DNA of 64,000 nucleotides from Roseiarcus sp963726105. Lineage in GTDB: Bacteria > Pseudomonadota > Alphaproteobacteria > Rhizobiales > Beijerinckiaceae. Within the stretch, counting starts at the first letter, position 1. Every line of letters begins with the position of its first letter. Location: contig CAVSBJ010000024.1 in the NCBI GenBank assembly GCA_963726105.1, positions 558,001-622,000 on the forward strand, read 5' to 3'. This document shows, piece by piece, positions 18,182 through 27,747 of this stretch. The notes under the pieces are model-generated. The model saw only the letters and a program-made list of their open reading frames with translations, had not been told where the DNA came from and did no database searches. A program made the position numbers and the translations under genes.

Positions 18182-18988
18182 TCAAGGCCTCGAGCCTTCG
18201 TCTCTGGACGCGAGCGTTGCGCGCGTCTCGGCGGTCGTCCCGTCGACCAGCGACTTCGATTCGCGCATCGCGACTTCGATCAGCCGCTCAGCGGCTGCGA
18301 GCTCGTCGGAGGACGCGGGCGCTTCTGTTTGAGGCGGAGCCTTCTCGGACATGAGATTCGCCGCCAGGAGAAGCGTCGAACCGAGCGTCATCACCACAAT
18401 GAGTTGAAGCTTGCGCCTTGCGGCGAGTGCGTCGAGTTCGCCCTTTGTGTGCTCGGCGGAGAGGAGGGTCTCCTGCAGGCGCCCCATCAGCGCGTCCGCT
18501 TGCCGCATGGTCTGCGTTTCGAAATCGTCGACCGCCTGATAGGAAGCGAGCGACACATCCTTCCGCGCGGTCGCGATCAGCGCGCCGTATTTGTCCGAGG
18601 TCTCGCGATAGGGGAGCGCTTTGGCCCTCGCCAGTTCGCCGATCATCTGGCGCATCGAGGTCGAACGGTCGAGCAGGGCGAGCTGATAGAGGCTGCTCAA
18701 CGTATCGTGCTGCGAGGAGCCCGCAGCCGCGAGGCCGGAAGCGTTGAGGGCGTAGACGAGAACGCCCATCTGCTCGAACAAGAGATATTGCGACTGCGCG
18801 GCGCGCAAAGTGTCGATGCGCGCGGTCAACGACTTCGCAAATTGATCGGTCTCGGCGCTGCTATCCTCGACCGCGCTCACGTAAAACTCTGGACCCAGCG
18901 TTCCGAGCGCGGTCAGCGCGAAGCCGATGAGGATCGCGAGTTGTTTCGCCGACCAGAACGAAAGTCTGAGAAACGCCGGTGCTTGCAA
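18182..18988 (-). CDS. hypothetical two-transmembrane protein (paralogue of the upstream gene)
   Basis: I do not recognise a named family. The 268-residue product has a membrane segment near residues 14-34 (QLAILIGFALTALGTLGPEF) and another near 197-213 (LIVVMTLGSTLLLAANL), with a helical region of about 160 residues between them that should face the periplasm, and a charged, acidic cytoplasmic tail. This is the layout of four-helix-bundle sensory modules without an output domain. The neighbour at 19002-19735 has the same layout and partial sequence likeness. The start codon lies 14 bp after the reconstructed stop of that neighbour, suggesting one operon. Confidence 0.7.
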   Translation of the reverse strand: MQAPAFLRLSFWSAKQLAILIGFALTALGTLGPEFYVSAVEDSSAETDQFAKSLTARIDTLRAAQSQYLLFEQMGVLVYALNASGLAAAGSSQHDTLSSLYQLALLDRSTSMRQMIGELARAKALPYRETSDKYGALIATARKDVSLASYQAVDDFETQTMRQADALMGRLQETLLSAEHTKGELDALAARRKLQLIVVMTLGSTLLLAANLMSEKAPPQTEAPASSDELAAAERLIEVAMRESKSLVDGTTAETRATLASRDEGSRP

Positions 18989-19001
18989 GGGGTCCGCGCC
19001 G

Positions 19002-19735
19002 CTATTGTGCCGTCTTCATGCGGCGCTCCGCCCTGAACCGCGTCATGGCGACGGTGAGGAGACGCGGCGCGCCGACGGGCAGCGGCGCCGGAGGTTTCGG
19101 TCCTGCGCCCGCGATCGTGGCCAATAAGACAAGCGTCGAGCCCAGCATCGTGACCCAGAGCAGCTTAAGCCTGCGCTCGGAGCGACACGCTTCGCCTCAC
19201 GTCGGTCGCGTCCGAGTGTGATCGCCTTCATGGCAGCGTCGCCCTGAGCCTTGACCATGCGAGTCGCGAGATCGGCTTCGAAAGCGTTTGCCGCGCGATA
19301 GGTGTCGACGTTGAAATTGGCCTTCTCCGCCGCGACCAGCGACCCATATGTCGATGATTCCGCCGGATAGTCGATCGCACCGGCGACAGCAAGCGCGGCA
19401 AGATAGGCGCGCACGCCGTCGTGGCGATGGTCGAGCGCGCGCCGCATCAGGTCGCCGATCGCCGCCCGCTGGTCGTCGCTCGCGTCGGGCGGCAGCGAAA
19501 CCGTAAACAGGAGACTGCCCAGATGCCCGGCGATGTCATCATAGGACGTGGCGGCGCGAAGCATTTGCGCCCGCGACGCCTCAAGCGCGATCTGCTGCGA
19601 CGCGGCACCATCGCCTTTCTGCGCCGGCTCGAGATAGAAAGCGCTCCCGAGCGCCCCGATCAGGCTCACAAGGAAGCCAAGGGCCAAAACAGCGGCGCCA
19701 CGCGACAAAAGCCAATTCTTAGCGCCGCAAAGCAT
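19002..19735 (-). pseudogene. hypothetical two-transmembrane protein, frameshifted paralogue
   Basis: The uninterrupted frame (19043-19735) ends in an Arg/Ser-rich tail. A second frame starting near 19190 instead continues ERRLKLLWVTMLGSTLVLLA and ends at 19002, which matches the second membrane segment of the downstream paralogue (ARRKLQLIVVMTLGSTLLLA). One base has therefore been gained or lost around 19185-19200. The N-terminal membrane segment (AAVLALGFLVSLIGALGSAF) and middle region are intact. It is either a recent pseudogene or a sequencing error. Confidence 0.68.
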
Positions 19736-19955
19736 GAAACGCGCATGATCCGATAGGAAAATATCGAGCTTCGACGGTTAGCAAAATTCAATTCGAACCG
19801 CCATCGGAACGTCATGCGATCTGAGACGAGTTTGCTTGCCCGCGGGCTCAAACGAGCGCGCCGCAGAGCGATAAGGCTTTGCATGGGTCCCGGCGTCATT
19901 TAAGCCTGCCTCAAGCCGCAGCGACGCGGCCTCAAATGGGGCAAGGTTCGTCATC

Positions 19956-20981
19956 ATGCAGAGGGCTGCGGGGATCGCCCTCAGACTCCTTGTCGCGAGT
20001 TTGGTCGTGGCTCCGTTCACCGCGTGGAGCGCGCTCGCGCTCTGGTTTCGGCTTCCGGCGCCGGAGGCTTTGCGGGGCGCCGGGGCGGCTTTGTTCGCCG
20101 TTCTCGGCCTTGCGACGATCGTCGCGCTGTTCATGCGCCGCAGCCGTAGCCTGATCGCGCTCGCTGTCTTTGCCGCCGCATTTGGAGGCTTGCTCGCCTG
20201 GTGGAGCACGATCAAGCCGCCGCTCGACGGCGATTGGGCGCCCGATGTCGCGCGGCAGACGACAGGCTCGATCGAGGGCGATTTTCTGACGCTCTCCGAC
20301 GTTCGCGATTTCAATTGGCGAACCGACAGCGACTTCACCGAGACGTGGAGAAAGCGCACCTATGACCTGTCGAAGCTGAAGACGCTCGATCTCTTTCTCG
20401 CCTATTGGGCGGGGCCAGAGATGGCCCATGTCATCATGAGCTTCGGCTTCGAGGACGGCGAGCATATTGCGTGGTCGGTCGAGGTCCGGCGCCAAAAAAG
20501 CGGCGAGTTCTCGCCGGTCGCCGACGCCTTCAAAAACCACACGCTCGTCTATCTCGCCACCACCGAACGCGATTCGGTCCGGCTGCGCACGAACGTGCGC
20601 GGCGAGGACGTGCGCCTTTACCGCCTCAACACGCCGCCCGGCCAGGCTCGCGCGCTCTTGAGGGAATATGTCGCCGAGTCGACGGAACTCGCCGCGCGGC
20701 CGAAATTCTACAATTCGATCACCGCGAACTGCGCGACCGTCGTCTTCAAGCTGGTGAGGGCGGCGGGCAGCACGCTCCCGTTCGACTGGCGCCTCGTGGT
20801 CAACGGTTTTCTGCCGGGCTACCTTTACGACCATGGCGCGGTGGTCACGACGATGCCGCTCAGTGAACTCATGGAGCGCGCGCGCGTGAGCCCCCAGGCC
20901 AAGGCCGCGGGCCAGTCGCCCGACTTTTCGCGGCTCATTCGAGTGGGCGTGCCGTCGCCGTGGGATTCTGCGCCGAAGTAG
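19956..20981 (+). CDS. DUF4105 family membrane protein
   Basis: A 341-residue protein with three closely spaced N-terminal membrane segments (about 7-30, 40-60 and 65-85) and a long periplasmic domain. The domain has the DUF4105 (Lnb N-terminal-like) pattern: LFLAYWAGPEMAHVIMSFGF, VYLATTERDSVRLRTNV and a conserved NCATVVFKLVRA segment holding Asn-Cys near the end. Cysteine-protease-like folds have been proposed for this family, and the pairing of an early His (AHVIMSF) with this late Cys fits that idea, but the substrate is unknown. It is monocistronic. Confidence 0.8.
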   Translation: MQRAAGIALRLLVASLVVAPFTAWSALALWFRLPAPEALRGAGAALFAVLGLATIVALFMRRSRSLIALAVFAAAFGGLLAWWSTIKPPLDGDWAPDVARQTTGSIEGDFLTLSDVRDFNWRTDSDFTETWRKRTYDLSKLKTLDLFLAYWAGPEMAHVIMSFGFEDGEHIAWSVEVRRQKSGEFSPVADAFKNHTLVYLATTERDSVRLRTNVRGEDVRLYRLNTPPGQARALLREYVAESTELAARPKFYNSITANCATVVFKLVRAAGSTLPFDWRLVVNGFLPGYLYDHGAVVTTMPLSELMERARVSPQAKAAGQSPDFSRLIRVGVPSPWDSAPK

Positions 20982-21305
20982 CGCGAGTGGATCTAAGACA
21001 GCCTACGATGATTCAGATCGTATCGTCATCACCTCAGATGACAGCGATTAGATTTGGTCCGAGTTTGGCGTTTGCGATTGCGACGGGCTTTCGCGTGGGT
21101 GGGGTTCAGTGCGGGGGCGGCGCGACGATTGGCGTCAAGGTCCTTGACGGTCGCGTCTGGCCAGGACGAGCCCTTGCAAGCGCTCTCGCTCGGGCTCTCG
21201 GGCGCTCCAGAGTTCGGCGCAGCGGTCCCTGCCGTATTGTGCGAGCGCGCTTGCGGCGCTTCCGCCCAGCCGCCTCGACGTCAAGCACGACACGCCGTCG
21301 GCGTC
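20982..21305. other. convergent intergenic region; nothing recognised
   Basis: 324 bp between the DUF4105 gene and the 3' end of the corC-like gene. Frames here are Arg/Ala-rich by-products of high GC. No clear terminator hairpin with a T-run was seen. Confidence 0.45.
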
Positions 21306-22319
21306 TCAACCCGGTTCGCCTGGCTTCGCCTCAGGGGTCGGCAGCGACGGACGTGACTTCGCAGGCTGCGCTGCAAGGGGCCGGATTTTCACCCGCTTGA
21401 TCCGGCGGGGGTCCGCGTCGAGCACCTCATATTCGAATTCCCCCGGCCCGAGGAGAATCTCGCCGCGGTCGGGGACGCGACCTGCCGCCGCAGTGACGAG
21501 CCCCCCGATTGTGTCCACGTCTTCCGCCTCGGGGAGCGACGAGAAATCGAAGCCCGCCGCCTCGGAGACTGCGTCCAGGGAGGCCCGGGCCTCCGCTATC
21601 CATCCCCCGTCCCCCGACGCGTGAAGCTCCGGCGTTTCGTCCTCATCATGCTCGTCTTCGATGTCGCCGACGATCGCCTCCATCACGTCCTCGATCGATA
21701 CGAGTTCGTCGGTCCCACCGTATTCGTCGATGACCAGCGCCATATGGGTGCGGGAGGCCTGCATCTTGAGCAGGAGGTCGAGCGCCGGCATCGAAGGGGG
21801 CGCGTACAGGACGGGCCTCAGGATTTGCGCAGCGGAGAGCGGCATGTCGAGCCCTGGCTGGCCGTCGCCGTTTGAAGGCGCCTCATGCCGCGCCTTCATC
21901 AGGCCGAAACGGGGATCGGAGGCGAGAAAGACGACGAAGTCGCGAATGTGGATCATGCCGCGCGGATCGTCGAGCGTTTCCTCGTAGACCGGCAGGCGCG
22001 AATGGCCAGCGGTGCGAAAACAATCAAGCACTTCGCTCAATGGCGTATCGAGCGAAAGCGCGATGACGTCCGCGCGCGGCACCATTACATCCTCGACCCG
22101 CACGTCATGAAGCGCGAGCACGTTCTTGAGAATGGCGCGCTCTTGCGGGGTGAACTCCTCGCTTGCGCTCTCCTCGATCGCGTCCTCGATATCGTCGCGC
22201 GCCGAAGCGGGCGCCAATCCGAACAAAGCCCGCACCCGCTCAAACAGGCCCGAGCTCCGTTCACGAGATGAATTTACAGACGGCGTCTCCGCCGGTCCGA
22301 TCTCATTCGTCACGGTCAT
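21306..22319 (-). CDS. CorC/HlyC-family transporter-associated CBS protein
   Basis: A 337-residue cytoplasmic protein with no membrane segment. Two CBS domains lie about residues 75-210 (VEDVMVPRADVIALSLDTPL and later MALVIDEYGGTDELVSIEDV), followed by the CorC_HlyC C-terminal domain (about 235-310), the arrangement of E. coli YbeX/CorC. The family is linked to Mg/Co efflux or to ribosome maturation alongside YbeY. It overlaps the end of ybeY by 4 bp (start inside the ybeY stop), in the conserved miaB-phoH-ybeY-corC order. The lnt gene that often follows is not present. Confidence 0.9.
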   Translation of the reverse strand: MTVTNEIGPAETPSVNSSRERSSGLFERVRALFGLAPASARDDIEDAIEESASEEFTPQERAILKNVLALHDVRVEDVMVPRADVIALSLDTPLSEVLDCFRTAGHSRLPVYEETLDDPRGMIHIRDFVVFLASDPRFGLMKARHEAPSNGDGQPGLDMPLSAAQILRPVLYAPPSMPALDLLLKMQASRTHMALVIDEYGGTDELVSIEDVMEAIVGDIEDEHDEDETPELHASGDGGWIAEARASLDAVSEAAGFDFSSLPEAEDVDTIGGLVTAAAGRVPDRGEILLGPGEFEYEVLDADPRRIKRVKIRPLAAQPAKSRPSLPTPEAKPGEPG

Positions 22320-22798
22320 CCGCCAACAACTTCGCGCGCATGAGGGTCGCGCGCCCCGAGTTGCGTCAGAATTCTTGTTTCGAGGGCCTCCATGCGCTCG
22401 GCCTCTGCGTCGGTCTCATGATCGTAGCCGATGAGATGCAAAAATCCATGGGCGAGGAGGTGTCGATAGTGATCGGCGAGCGGGACGCCAAGATCCTCGG
22501 CCTCGCGGGCGAGCGTCTCGTAGGCGAGCACGATATCGCCAAGCGCCGCTGGGTCCCCCCCATGACCAAGCGGCGCGGCAGGAAACGAGAGCACGTTCGT
22601 CGGCTTGTCGATCCCGCGCCAACGCAGGTTGAGCGCCTGCAAGGCAGCGTCATCGGCGAGGCAGAGGCTCACGCATCCACCCACACTCGGCCCTCCGCCT
22701 TCCGCGGCGGCGGCGATCGTCTCGCGCGCAATGACACGCGCCCGAGGCAATCGGTGCCACAGGGGCGAGGGAACGCTGATATCGAGCGAAACCTTCAT
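22316..22798 (-). CDS. ybeY: endoribonuclease YbeY (rRNA maturation factor)
   Basis: A 160-residue metal-dependent RNase needed for 16S rRNA 3'-end processing and ribosome quality control. The zinc motif HGFLHLIGYDH (H-x3-H-x5-H) lies near residues 115-125, and the preceding TNVLSFP strand is also typical. It is coupled on both sides: its start overlaps the phoH stop and its stop overlaps the start of the CorC-like gene. Confidence 0.95.
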   Translation of the reverse strand: MKVSLDISVPSPLWHRLPRARVIARETIAAAAEGGGPSVGGCVSLCLADDAALQALNLRWRGIDKPTNVLSFPAAPLGHGGDPAALGDIVLAYETLAREAEDLGVPLADHYRHLLAHGFLHLIGYDHETDAEAERMEALETRILTQLGARDPHAREVVGG

Positions 22799-23904
22799 TT
22801 GGCCGCGGTTGGCTGTCCCTCTCCGCCCGCGCGTCCATAAGCCTCGACGATCTCGCGCACGAGATCGTGGCGGACGACGTCGACATGGGTGAAGCGAACG
22901 TGACCGATGCGCGGAAGCGACTTGAGAAGCCCGATCGCGTCGCCAAGCCCTGACTTTTGTCCAGGCGCCAGATCTGTCTGACTCGGATCTCCGTTGACCA
23001 TCATCCGCGACCCCTCGCCAAGGCGGGTCAAAAACATCTTCATCTGCATCGCGGTTGCGTTCTGCGCTTCGTCCAAGAGGATGGCCGCCTTGGACAGAGT
23101 TCGCCCACGCATGAAGGCAAGCGGCGCGATCTCGATCATGCCGGTCTGGATGCCCCGTTCGACCATGCGGCCGTCCATAAAGTCATAGAGCGCGTCATAG
23201 ACGGGACGCAGATAGGGATCGACCTTGTCGCGCATGTCCCCGGGCAGGAAGCCAAGGCGCTCTCCGGCCTCGACCGCGGGACGCGATAGCACCAGCCGTT
23301 CGACCAGACCCTGCTCGAGCAGCGACACCGCGTGTCCAACCGCAAGCCACGTCTTGCCCGTGCCGGCGGGGCCTTCGGCGAACACCAGCTCAAACTTGCG
23401 CAATGCGGCCAGATATTGGTCCTGGGCCGCGCTTCGGGCGCGGACAACGCCACGCTTGCGCGTCTTGACGACGCCAAAACTTTCCTTGGACCCCTCCTCG
23501 CCGGGGAACAGAAGACCCTGATCCGCGCTCTCGGCGATGATGCCTTCAACGTCCCCTTCGCTTGCTGGCTGGCCCTGCTTCACGCGTTGGTAAAGCATCT
23601 CAAAGACTCGGCGGGCCTGCTCGCTGGCCTCGCGCGGACCTTTGATAACGATCTGATTTCCGTTGGCGTAGGCTGACACGCCCAGGCTGCGCTCGATGCG
23701 CGCAATGTTTTGGTCGTAATGGCCGAAAACCACCGAAGCGGCGGCGTTGTCGGGGAAGGCAATGGCGATTTCAGCAGGTTTGGATTCGCGGAGCGTAGGA
23801 TGGATGACCGGGGGGGCGGCTGCGATGCGCGATGGCGAACTATCCTGCGGCTTCAAATTGGCTCTCTCCGTTGTGTTCTGTCCAGATTCAAAATCATCCC
23901 TCAC
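22795..23904 (-). CDS. phoH: PhoH family ATPase
   Basis: A 369-residue cytoplasmic protein. Residues 40-120 form a KH-like nucleic acid-binding part (GVSAYANGNQIVIKG). The PhoH P-loop domain follows with Walker A GPAGTGKTWLAVGHAV, then LSRPAVEAGERLGFLPGD and Walker B AAILLDEAQNAT. PhoH-like proteins act in RNA metabolism with YbeY, the adjacent gene. The start is ATG 23904, 17 bp after the miaB stop, so it is probably in the same transcript. Confidence 0.92.
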   Translation of the reverse strand: MRDDFESGQNTTERANLKPQDSSPSRIAAAPPVIHPTLRESKPAEIAIAFPDNAAASVVFGHYDQNIARIERSLGVSAYANGNQIVIKGPREASEQARRVFEMLYQRVKQGQPASEGDVEGIIAESADQGLLFPGEEGSKESFGVVKTRKRGVVRARSAAQDQYLAALRKFELVFAEGPAGTGKTWLAVGHAVSLLEQGLVERLVLSRPAVEAGERLGFLPGDMRDKVDPYLRPVYDALYDFMDGRMVERGIQTGMIEIAPLAFMRGRTLSKAAILLDEAQNATAMQMKMFLTRLGEGSRMMVNGDPSQTDLAPGQKSGLGDAIGLLKSLPRIGHVRFTHVDVVRHDLVREIVEAYGRAGGEGQPTAAK

Positions 23905-23921
23905 GCCAGTAAAACCCCGAT

Positions 23922-25331
23922 TTACGACGCTGGCGAGACAATGCGGCCGCGCAACGAACGCGGCTCGACGTCAAGGATTTCGACTTCCGTCAATTGGCCG
24001 ATCAGCGATCGCGGCCCTTCGGCGAATACGGACTGCATATGAGGCGACCGCCCGATAAGCTGGCCCTCACGCCGGCCGGGCTTCTCGAACAAGACATCGA
24101 GGCGGTGTCCGACACTCGCCCGGTTGAAGGTCTGTCTCTGATCCTCGATGAGGTCCTGAAGCGCAGTCAGGCGCCGAGCTTTCGACGCTTCGTCGACCCG
24201 GCCCGACATTTCAGCGGCGGGCGTCCCGGGCCGAGCCGAATACTTGAAGGCGTAGGAAGAGGCGAAGCCCACCGCGCGAACGAGAGCCAGCGTTTCATCG
24301 AAGTCGGCGTCGGTCTCGCCGGGATAGCCGACGATGAAGTCCGAGGAAAAGGCCATGTCCGGGCGCGCGGCGCGCACCCGCGCGACAATGTCGAGATAGT
24401 CGTCGACGCGGTGGCGGCGGTTCATCGACTTCAGCATAGCGTCTGAGCCGGACTGGACCGGCAGATGGAGATAAGGCGCGAGCGCTGGAACGTCGCGATG
24501 GGCTTGAATGAGATCCTCGTTCATGTCGTTCGGGTGCGAGGTCATATAACGCACGCGACGGATCCCGGGCACACCCGCGGCGGCGCGGATCAAGGCGGCA
24601 AGCCCGATCGCTTGCCCGCGAGCGTCGAGCCCGTGATACGCGTTGACGTTCTGGCCGAGCAGGGTGACCTCGCGCACCCCCGCGCCGGCAAGGCGCGCGA
24701 TCTCGTCGAGAACGGCGGGCGCGGGACGAGAAGCCTCGGCGCCGCGGGTATACGGCACGACGCAGAACGAGCAGAACTTGTCGCAGCCCTCCTGCACCGT
24801 CACAAAGGCGGAGACGCCACGCCGTCGAATCGCGTCGGCCGACGGGGCCGGCAGTCGAGAGAATTTGTCGTCCGCCGGAAATTCGGTGTCCACGACGCCA
24901 GGATGGACACGAGCCTCGCCCAGGAGCTGCGGTAGGCGGTGATAGCTTTGCGGACCGACCACGACATCGACCGCAGGCTGGCGGCGAAGGATTTCCGCTC
25001 CCTCGGCCTGGGCGACGCAGCCAGCGACGACCAGCATCGTCCGCCGGCCTTCCTGCTCGCGCTCCTCCTTCAGTTCGCGCAGCTTGCCCAGTTCGGAAAA
25101 AATTTTCTCCGAGGCGCGTTCGCGGATGTGGCAGGTGTTGAGAACGATGAGATCGGCATCCTCGATCCGGATGGCCTCGCTGTACCCCGCCGCCGCGGCC
25201 AGGTTGCCCATTCGCTCGGCGTCATAGACGTTCATCTGGCATCCGAACGACTTGATGAACGCCTGTGGGTGCGATTCCCGTGGGGGGCTTGCAATCCCGT
25301 TCGCGTCTTCAAGCAGAATCGATTCGGACAA
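23922..25331 (-). CDS. miaB: tRNA-2-methylthio-N6-isopentenyladenosine synthase MiaB
   Basis: A 469-residue radical-SAM methylthiotransferase acting on i6A37 of tRNAs. The N-terminal UPF0004 domain has its three cluster cysteines (SFGCQMN at about residue 31, LNTCHIRE, VAGCVAQ). The radical-SAM core has CDKFCSFCVVPYTRG. A C-terminal TRAM domain ends the protein (VLFEKPGRREGQLIGRSPHM). It is followed closely by phoH, as in most alphaproteobacteria. Confidence 0.95.
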   Translation of the reverse strand: MSESILLEDANGIASPPRESHPQAFIKSFGCQMNVYDAERMGNLAAAAGYSEAIRIEDADLIVLNTCHIRERASEKIFSELGKLRELKEEREQEGRRTMLVVAGCVAQAEGAEILRRQPAVDVVVGPQSYHRLPQLLGEARVHPGVVDTEFPADDKFSRLPAPSADAIRRRGVSAFVTVQEGCDKFCSFCVVPYTRGAEASRPAPAVLDEIARLAGAGVREVTLLGQNVNAYHGLDARGQAIGLAALIRAAAGVPGIRRVRYMTSHPNDMNEDLIQAHRDVPALAPYLHLPVQSGSDAMLKSMNRRHRVDDYLDIVARVRAARPDMAFSSDFIVGYPGETDADFDETLALVRAVGFASSYAFKYSARPGTPAAEMSGRVDEASKARRLTALQDLIEDQRQTFNRASVGHRLDVLFEKPGRREGQLIGRSPHMQSVFAEGPRSLIGQLTEVEILDVEPRSLRGRIVSPAS

Positions 25332-25447
25332 TTAGGGGCTCCAAAGGGTCCGCGCCTAATGTAGGCGCTTTCCGGCCAAGGGGAAATAGCTGGCGAGCGA
25401 GATCGTCGAGGCGAGTGGCAAGCGATTTATTCATTCGTAAACTGTGA

Positions 25448-25969
25448 CTACCGCCGCCCGCCGTCCTGGCGCCCCAAAGTCGGCGCGTCTCCAAGCAACT
25501 TGCGCATCACGACGGCTGTGGCGCGAGCGCCGTCGGCGCGGCGATAATAGCCCGCGCGCTCTCCAACTTTGATGAACCCGAAGCGCTCATACAAGGCCAA
25601 AGCCGGGGCGTTGTCCTTGGCGACTTCGAGAAACATCGCCTTTGCCCCCGCGTTCGCGGCCTGACGCAAGTTCTCGCTGAGAAGCGCCCGACCCACCCCC
25701 CTGCCCTGGTGCTCGGCCTCGACGGCAATGGTCAGAATCTCCGCATCGTCCGCCGCGAGCCTCGACAGGACGAACCCGCGCAAGCGGCCTCTGACCGGGT
25801 CGAGGGCCGCGGCGCCGACGGTCGACGAACTGGCGATGAGCGCCGCCATCTCCTCCGCCGACCAGGGATGGGCGAAGCCTTCGGCGTGCAGGCGCGCGCA
25901 GGTCTGCGCCCGGTCCGGCCGGAGAAGACGGATGACGGGCGGAGGAGATCGGCGCAGCCCGAAGATCAT
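25448..25969 (-). CDS. rimI: ribosomal-protein-S18-alanine N-acetyltransferase RimI-type GNAT
   Basis: A 173-residue GNAT acetyltransferase. The acetyl-CoA loop is EHQGRGVGRALLSENLRQA, and the C-terminal half has LEVAKDNAPALALYERFGF, the RimI hallmark. It lies 15 bp downstream of tsaB, the usual pairing. RimI acetylates the N-terminal Ala of ribosomal protein S18, and TsaB works in t6A synthesis, so the pair concerns the translation machinery. The fur gene often found between rimI and miaB is absent. Confidence 0.9.
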   Translation of the reverse strand: MIFGLRRSPPPVIRLLRPDRAQTCARLHAEGFAHPWSAEEMAALIASSSTVGAAALDPVRGRLRGFVLSRLAADDAEILTIAVEAEHQGRGVGRALLSENLRQAANAGAKAMFLEVAKDNAPALALYERFGFIKVGERAGYYRRADGARATAVVMRKLLGDAPTLGRQDGGRR

Positions 25970-25984
25970 GGATTTGGCCGGCGC

Positions 25985-26674
25985 TTAGGCCGGCGCCCTG
26001 GCGATGGGCTCGGCCGCATTCGGCCGCGCATCCGGCGCCTTCACGTAAACGGGGCGCGCTGGACTCTTCGCAGGGTCGACAGCGAGACCCATCCGAGCGA
26101 GAGCGACGATGTCGGGCGCGACTCGCGCAGTGTCGAGGTCGTAAGGCAGTCCTGCACGCTGGGCTTCGCTGGCGACGAGCGCAGCGGCGTCGCCCGCGAA
26201 CCAGGCTGGCCCGGCGCCAATCGCGCGCACACATTCCCGCACCGTATCGCAGCGAGCGGGCCCCAGCGGGCGGCCAGACGCCTCAAACAACTGAAAATAG
26301 ACCGAACCATGCCGAGCGTCGATTGTGGCGGCGATGATTCCAGTTCGAGGTCCGCTCAGGAGCGGCGCGGCGAAGGCGGCCAGAGTCGAAACGCCGACGA
26401 CGGGAATCGCAAGCGCCACTCCCATCGCCCGCGCCATGGCGAGGCCGACACGAATGCCGGTGAAGGAGCCGGGACCCACGGCGACGGCGATGCGTGCGAG
26501 CGACGAAAACCCGCCCTCGACGCCCCGCATGGCCTCCTCGACCATCAGGGGCAAAGCTTCGGCGTGGCCTCGCGCCATCGGCCGGCTAATGACCGCCAGC
26601 AGCTCGGCCCGGCCGGCTTCGACAACCGCGACCGACGCTGCTCCACCGGACGTGTCGATCGCTAGAATACGCAT
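25985..26674 (-). CDS. tsaB: tRNA threonylcarbamoyladenosine biosynthesis protein TsaB
   Basis: A 229-residue ASKHA-fold protein of the t6A37 machinery. The N-terminal phosphate-binding strand is MRILAIDTSGGAASVAVVE, and the central conserved segment is IAVAVGPGSFTGIRVGLAMA. TsaB dimerises with TsaD and lacks its metal-binding His pair, as here. It is the first gene of the tsaB-rimI pair. The start at 26674 is 21 bp from the argB stop. Confidence 0.93.
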   Translation of the reverse strand: MRILAIDTSGGAASVAVVEAGRAELLAVISRPMARGHAEALPLMVEEAMRGVEGGFSSLARIAVAVGPGSFTGIRVGLAMARAMGVALAIPVVGVSTLAAFAAPLLSGPRTGIIAATIDARHGSVYFQLFEASGRPLGPARCDTVRECVRAIGAGPAWFAGDAAALVASEAQRAGLPYDLDTARVAPDIVALARMGLAVDPAKSPARPVYVKAPDARPNAAEPIARAPA

Positions 26675-26695
26675 GTTCGCCGCCTTGAAGGCCCC

Positions 26696-27580
26696 TTATC
26701 GCGTGATCAGCGTTCCCGCGCCATGGTCGGTGAGAAGCTCGATCAGCACCGCATGCGGGACCTTGCCGTCCAGAATCACGACGCCCTCGACGCCCCTCTC
26801 CAGCGCATAGATGCAGGTCTCCACCTTGGGGATCATCCCGCCGGTGATCGTGCCATCCGCAATCAAGCCGCGAATATCGTCGATCCGCAATTCCTTGATG
26901 AGCCCTTTGTTCTTGTCGAGAACGCCCGGAACATCCGTCAGGAACAGGAGGCGCTTGGCCCCGAGCGCACCGGCGACGGCGCCGGCGAAGGTATCCGCGT
27001 TGACGTTGTAGGTCTGGCCGTCCAGGCCTTGCGCGACCGGCGCCAGGACCGGGATCAGTTCGCGGCCAAGGATCTGCTCGAGCACGGTCGAATCCACCTT
27101 GTCGGGCTCGCCGACAAAGCCGAGATCGACGACGTCTTCGCCGGGACCATGCGGCCGGTGGACCTTGCGCGCGGTGACCATGTTGCCGTCCTTGCCGCAG
27201 AGGCCGACCGCGCGCCCGCCTTCGGCGTTGATCGAGCCAACGATCTGTTTGTTGATCGATCCGGCGAGAACCATTTCGACGATTTCCATCGTCGGCTTAT
27301 CGGTGACCCGGAGGCCGCCCGAGAAGTGCGACTCGATGCCGAGCTTCTTCAGCATCACGCCGATCTGCGGACCGCCGCCGTGCACGACCACCGGATTGAT
27401 GCCGGACTGCTCCAGCAGCACCATGTCCTTGGCGAAATCGCGCGCCTTTTCCTCGTCGCCCATCGCGTGGCCGCCGTACTTCACGACCACGATCGCATCG
27501 TCGTAGCGCAGCATGTGCGGCAGCGCCTGCATCAGGATTTCGGACTGCTGCTGCGGCGTGGGGTTGAGAGGCTCGGCCAT
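26696..27580 (-). CDS. argB: acetylglutamate kinase
   Basis: A 294-residue enzyme phosphorylating N-acetylglutamate, the second step of arginine synthesis. The N-terminus has an extra helix (LPHMLRYDDAIVVVKYGGHA) typical of arginine-sensitive hexameric forms. VVVHGGGPQIGVMLKKLGI and the ATP-binding C-terminal part (GGMIPKVETCIYALERGV) are complete. Length is normal. It is transcribed leftward, ahead of tsaB. Confidence 0.95.
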   Translation of the reverse strand: MAEPLNPTPQQQSEILMQALPHMLRYDDAIVVVKYGGHAMGDEEKARDFAKDMVLLEQSGINPVVVHGGGPQIGVMLKKLGIESHFSGGLRVTDKPTMEIVEMVLAGSINKQIVGSINAEGGRAVGLCGKDGNMVTARKVHRPHGPGEDVVDLGFVGEPDKVDSTVLEQILGRELIPVLAPVAQGLDGQTYNVNADTFAGAVAGALGAKRLLFLTDVPGVLDKNKGLIKELRIDDIRGLIADGTITGGMIPKVETCIYALERGVEGVVILDGKVPHAVLIELLTDHGAGTLITR

Positions 27581-27747
27581 CGGGGTTCCCAGGGGCGGGT
27601 GGCTCCGCTTCTAGCCGCTCGTGGATTGAAGCTCAAACTGTTTGGGGCGCCGCTTTTATTAGATTTGACCGCACTTCGCCTCCCGCCGATACTCACGGTT
27701 AAGCTTGGTTCGGTGCGGGAGGTCGACCGCACTATTATGGGAGAAAG

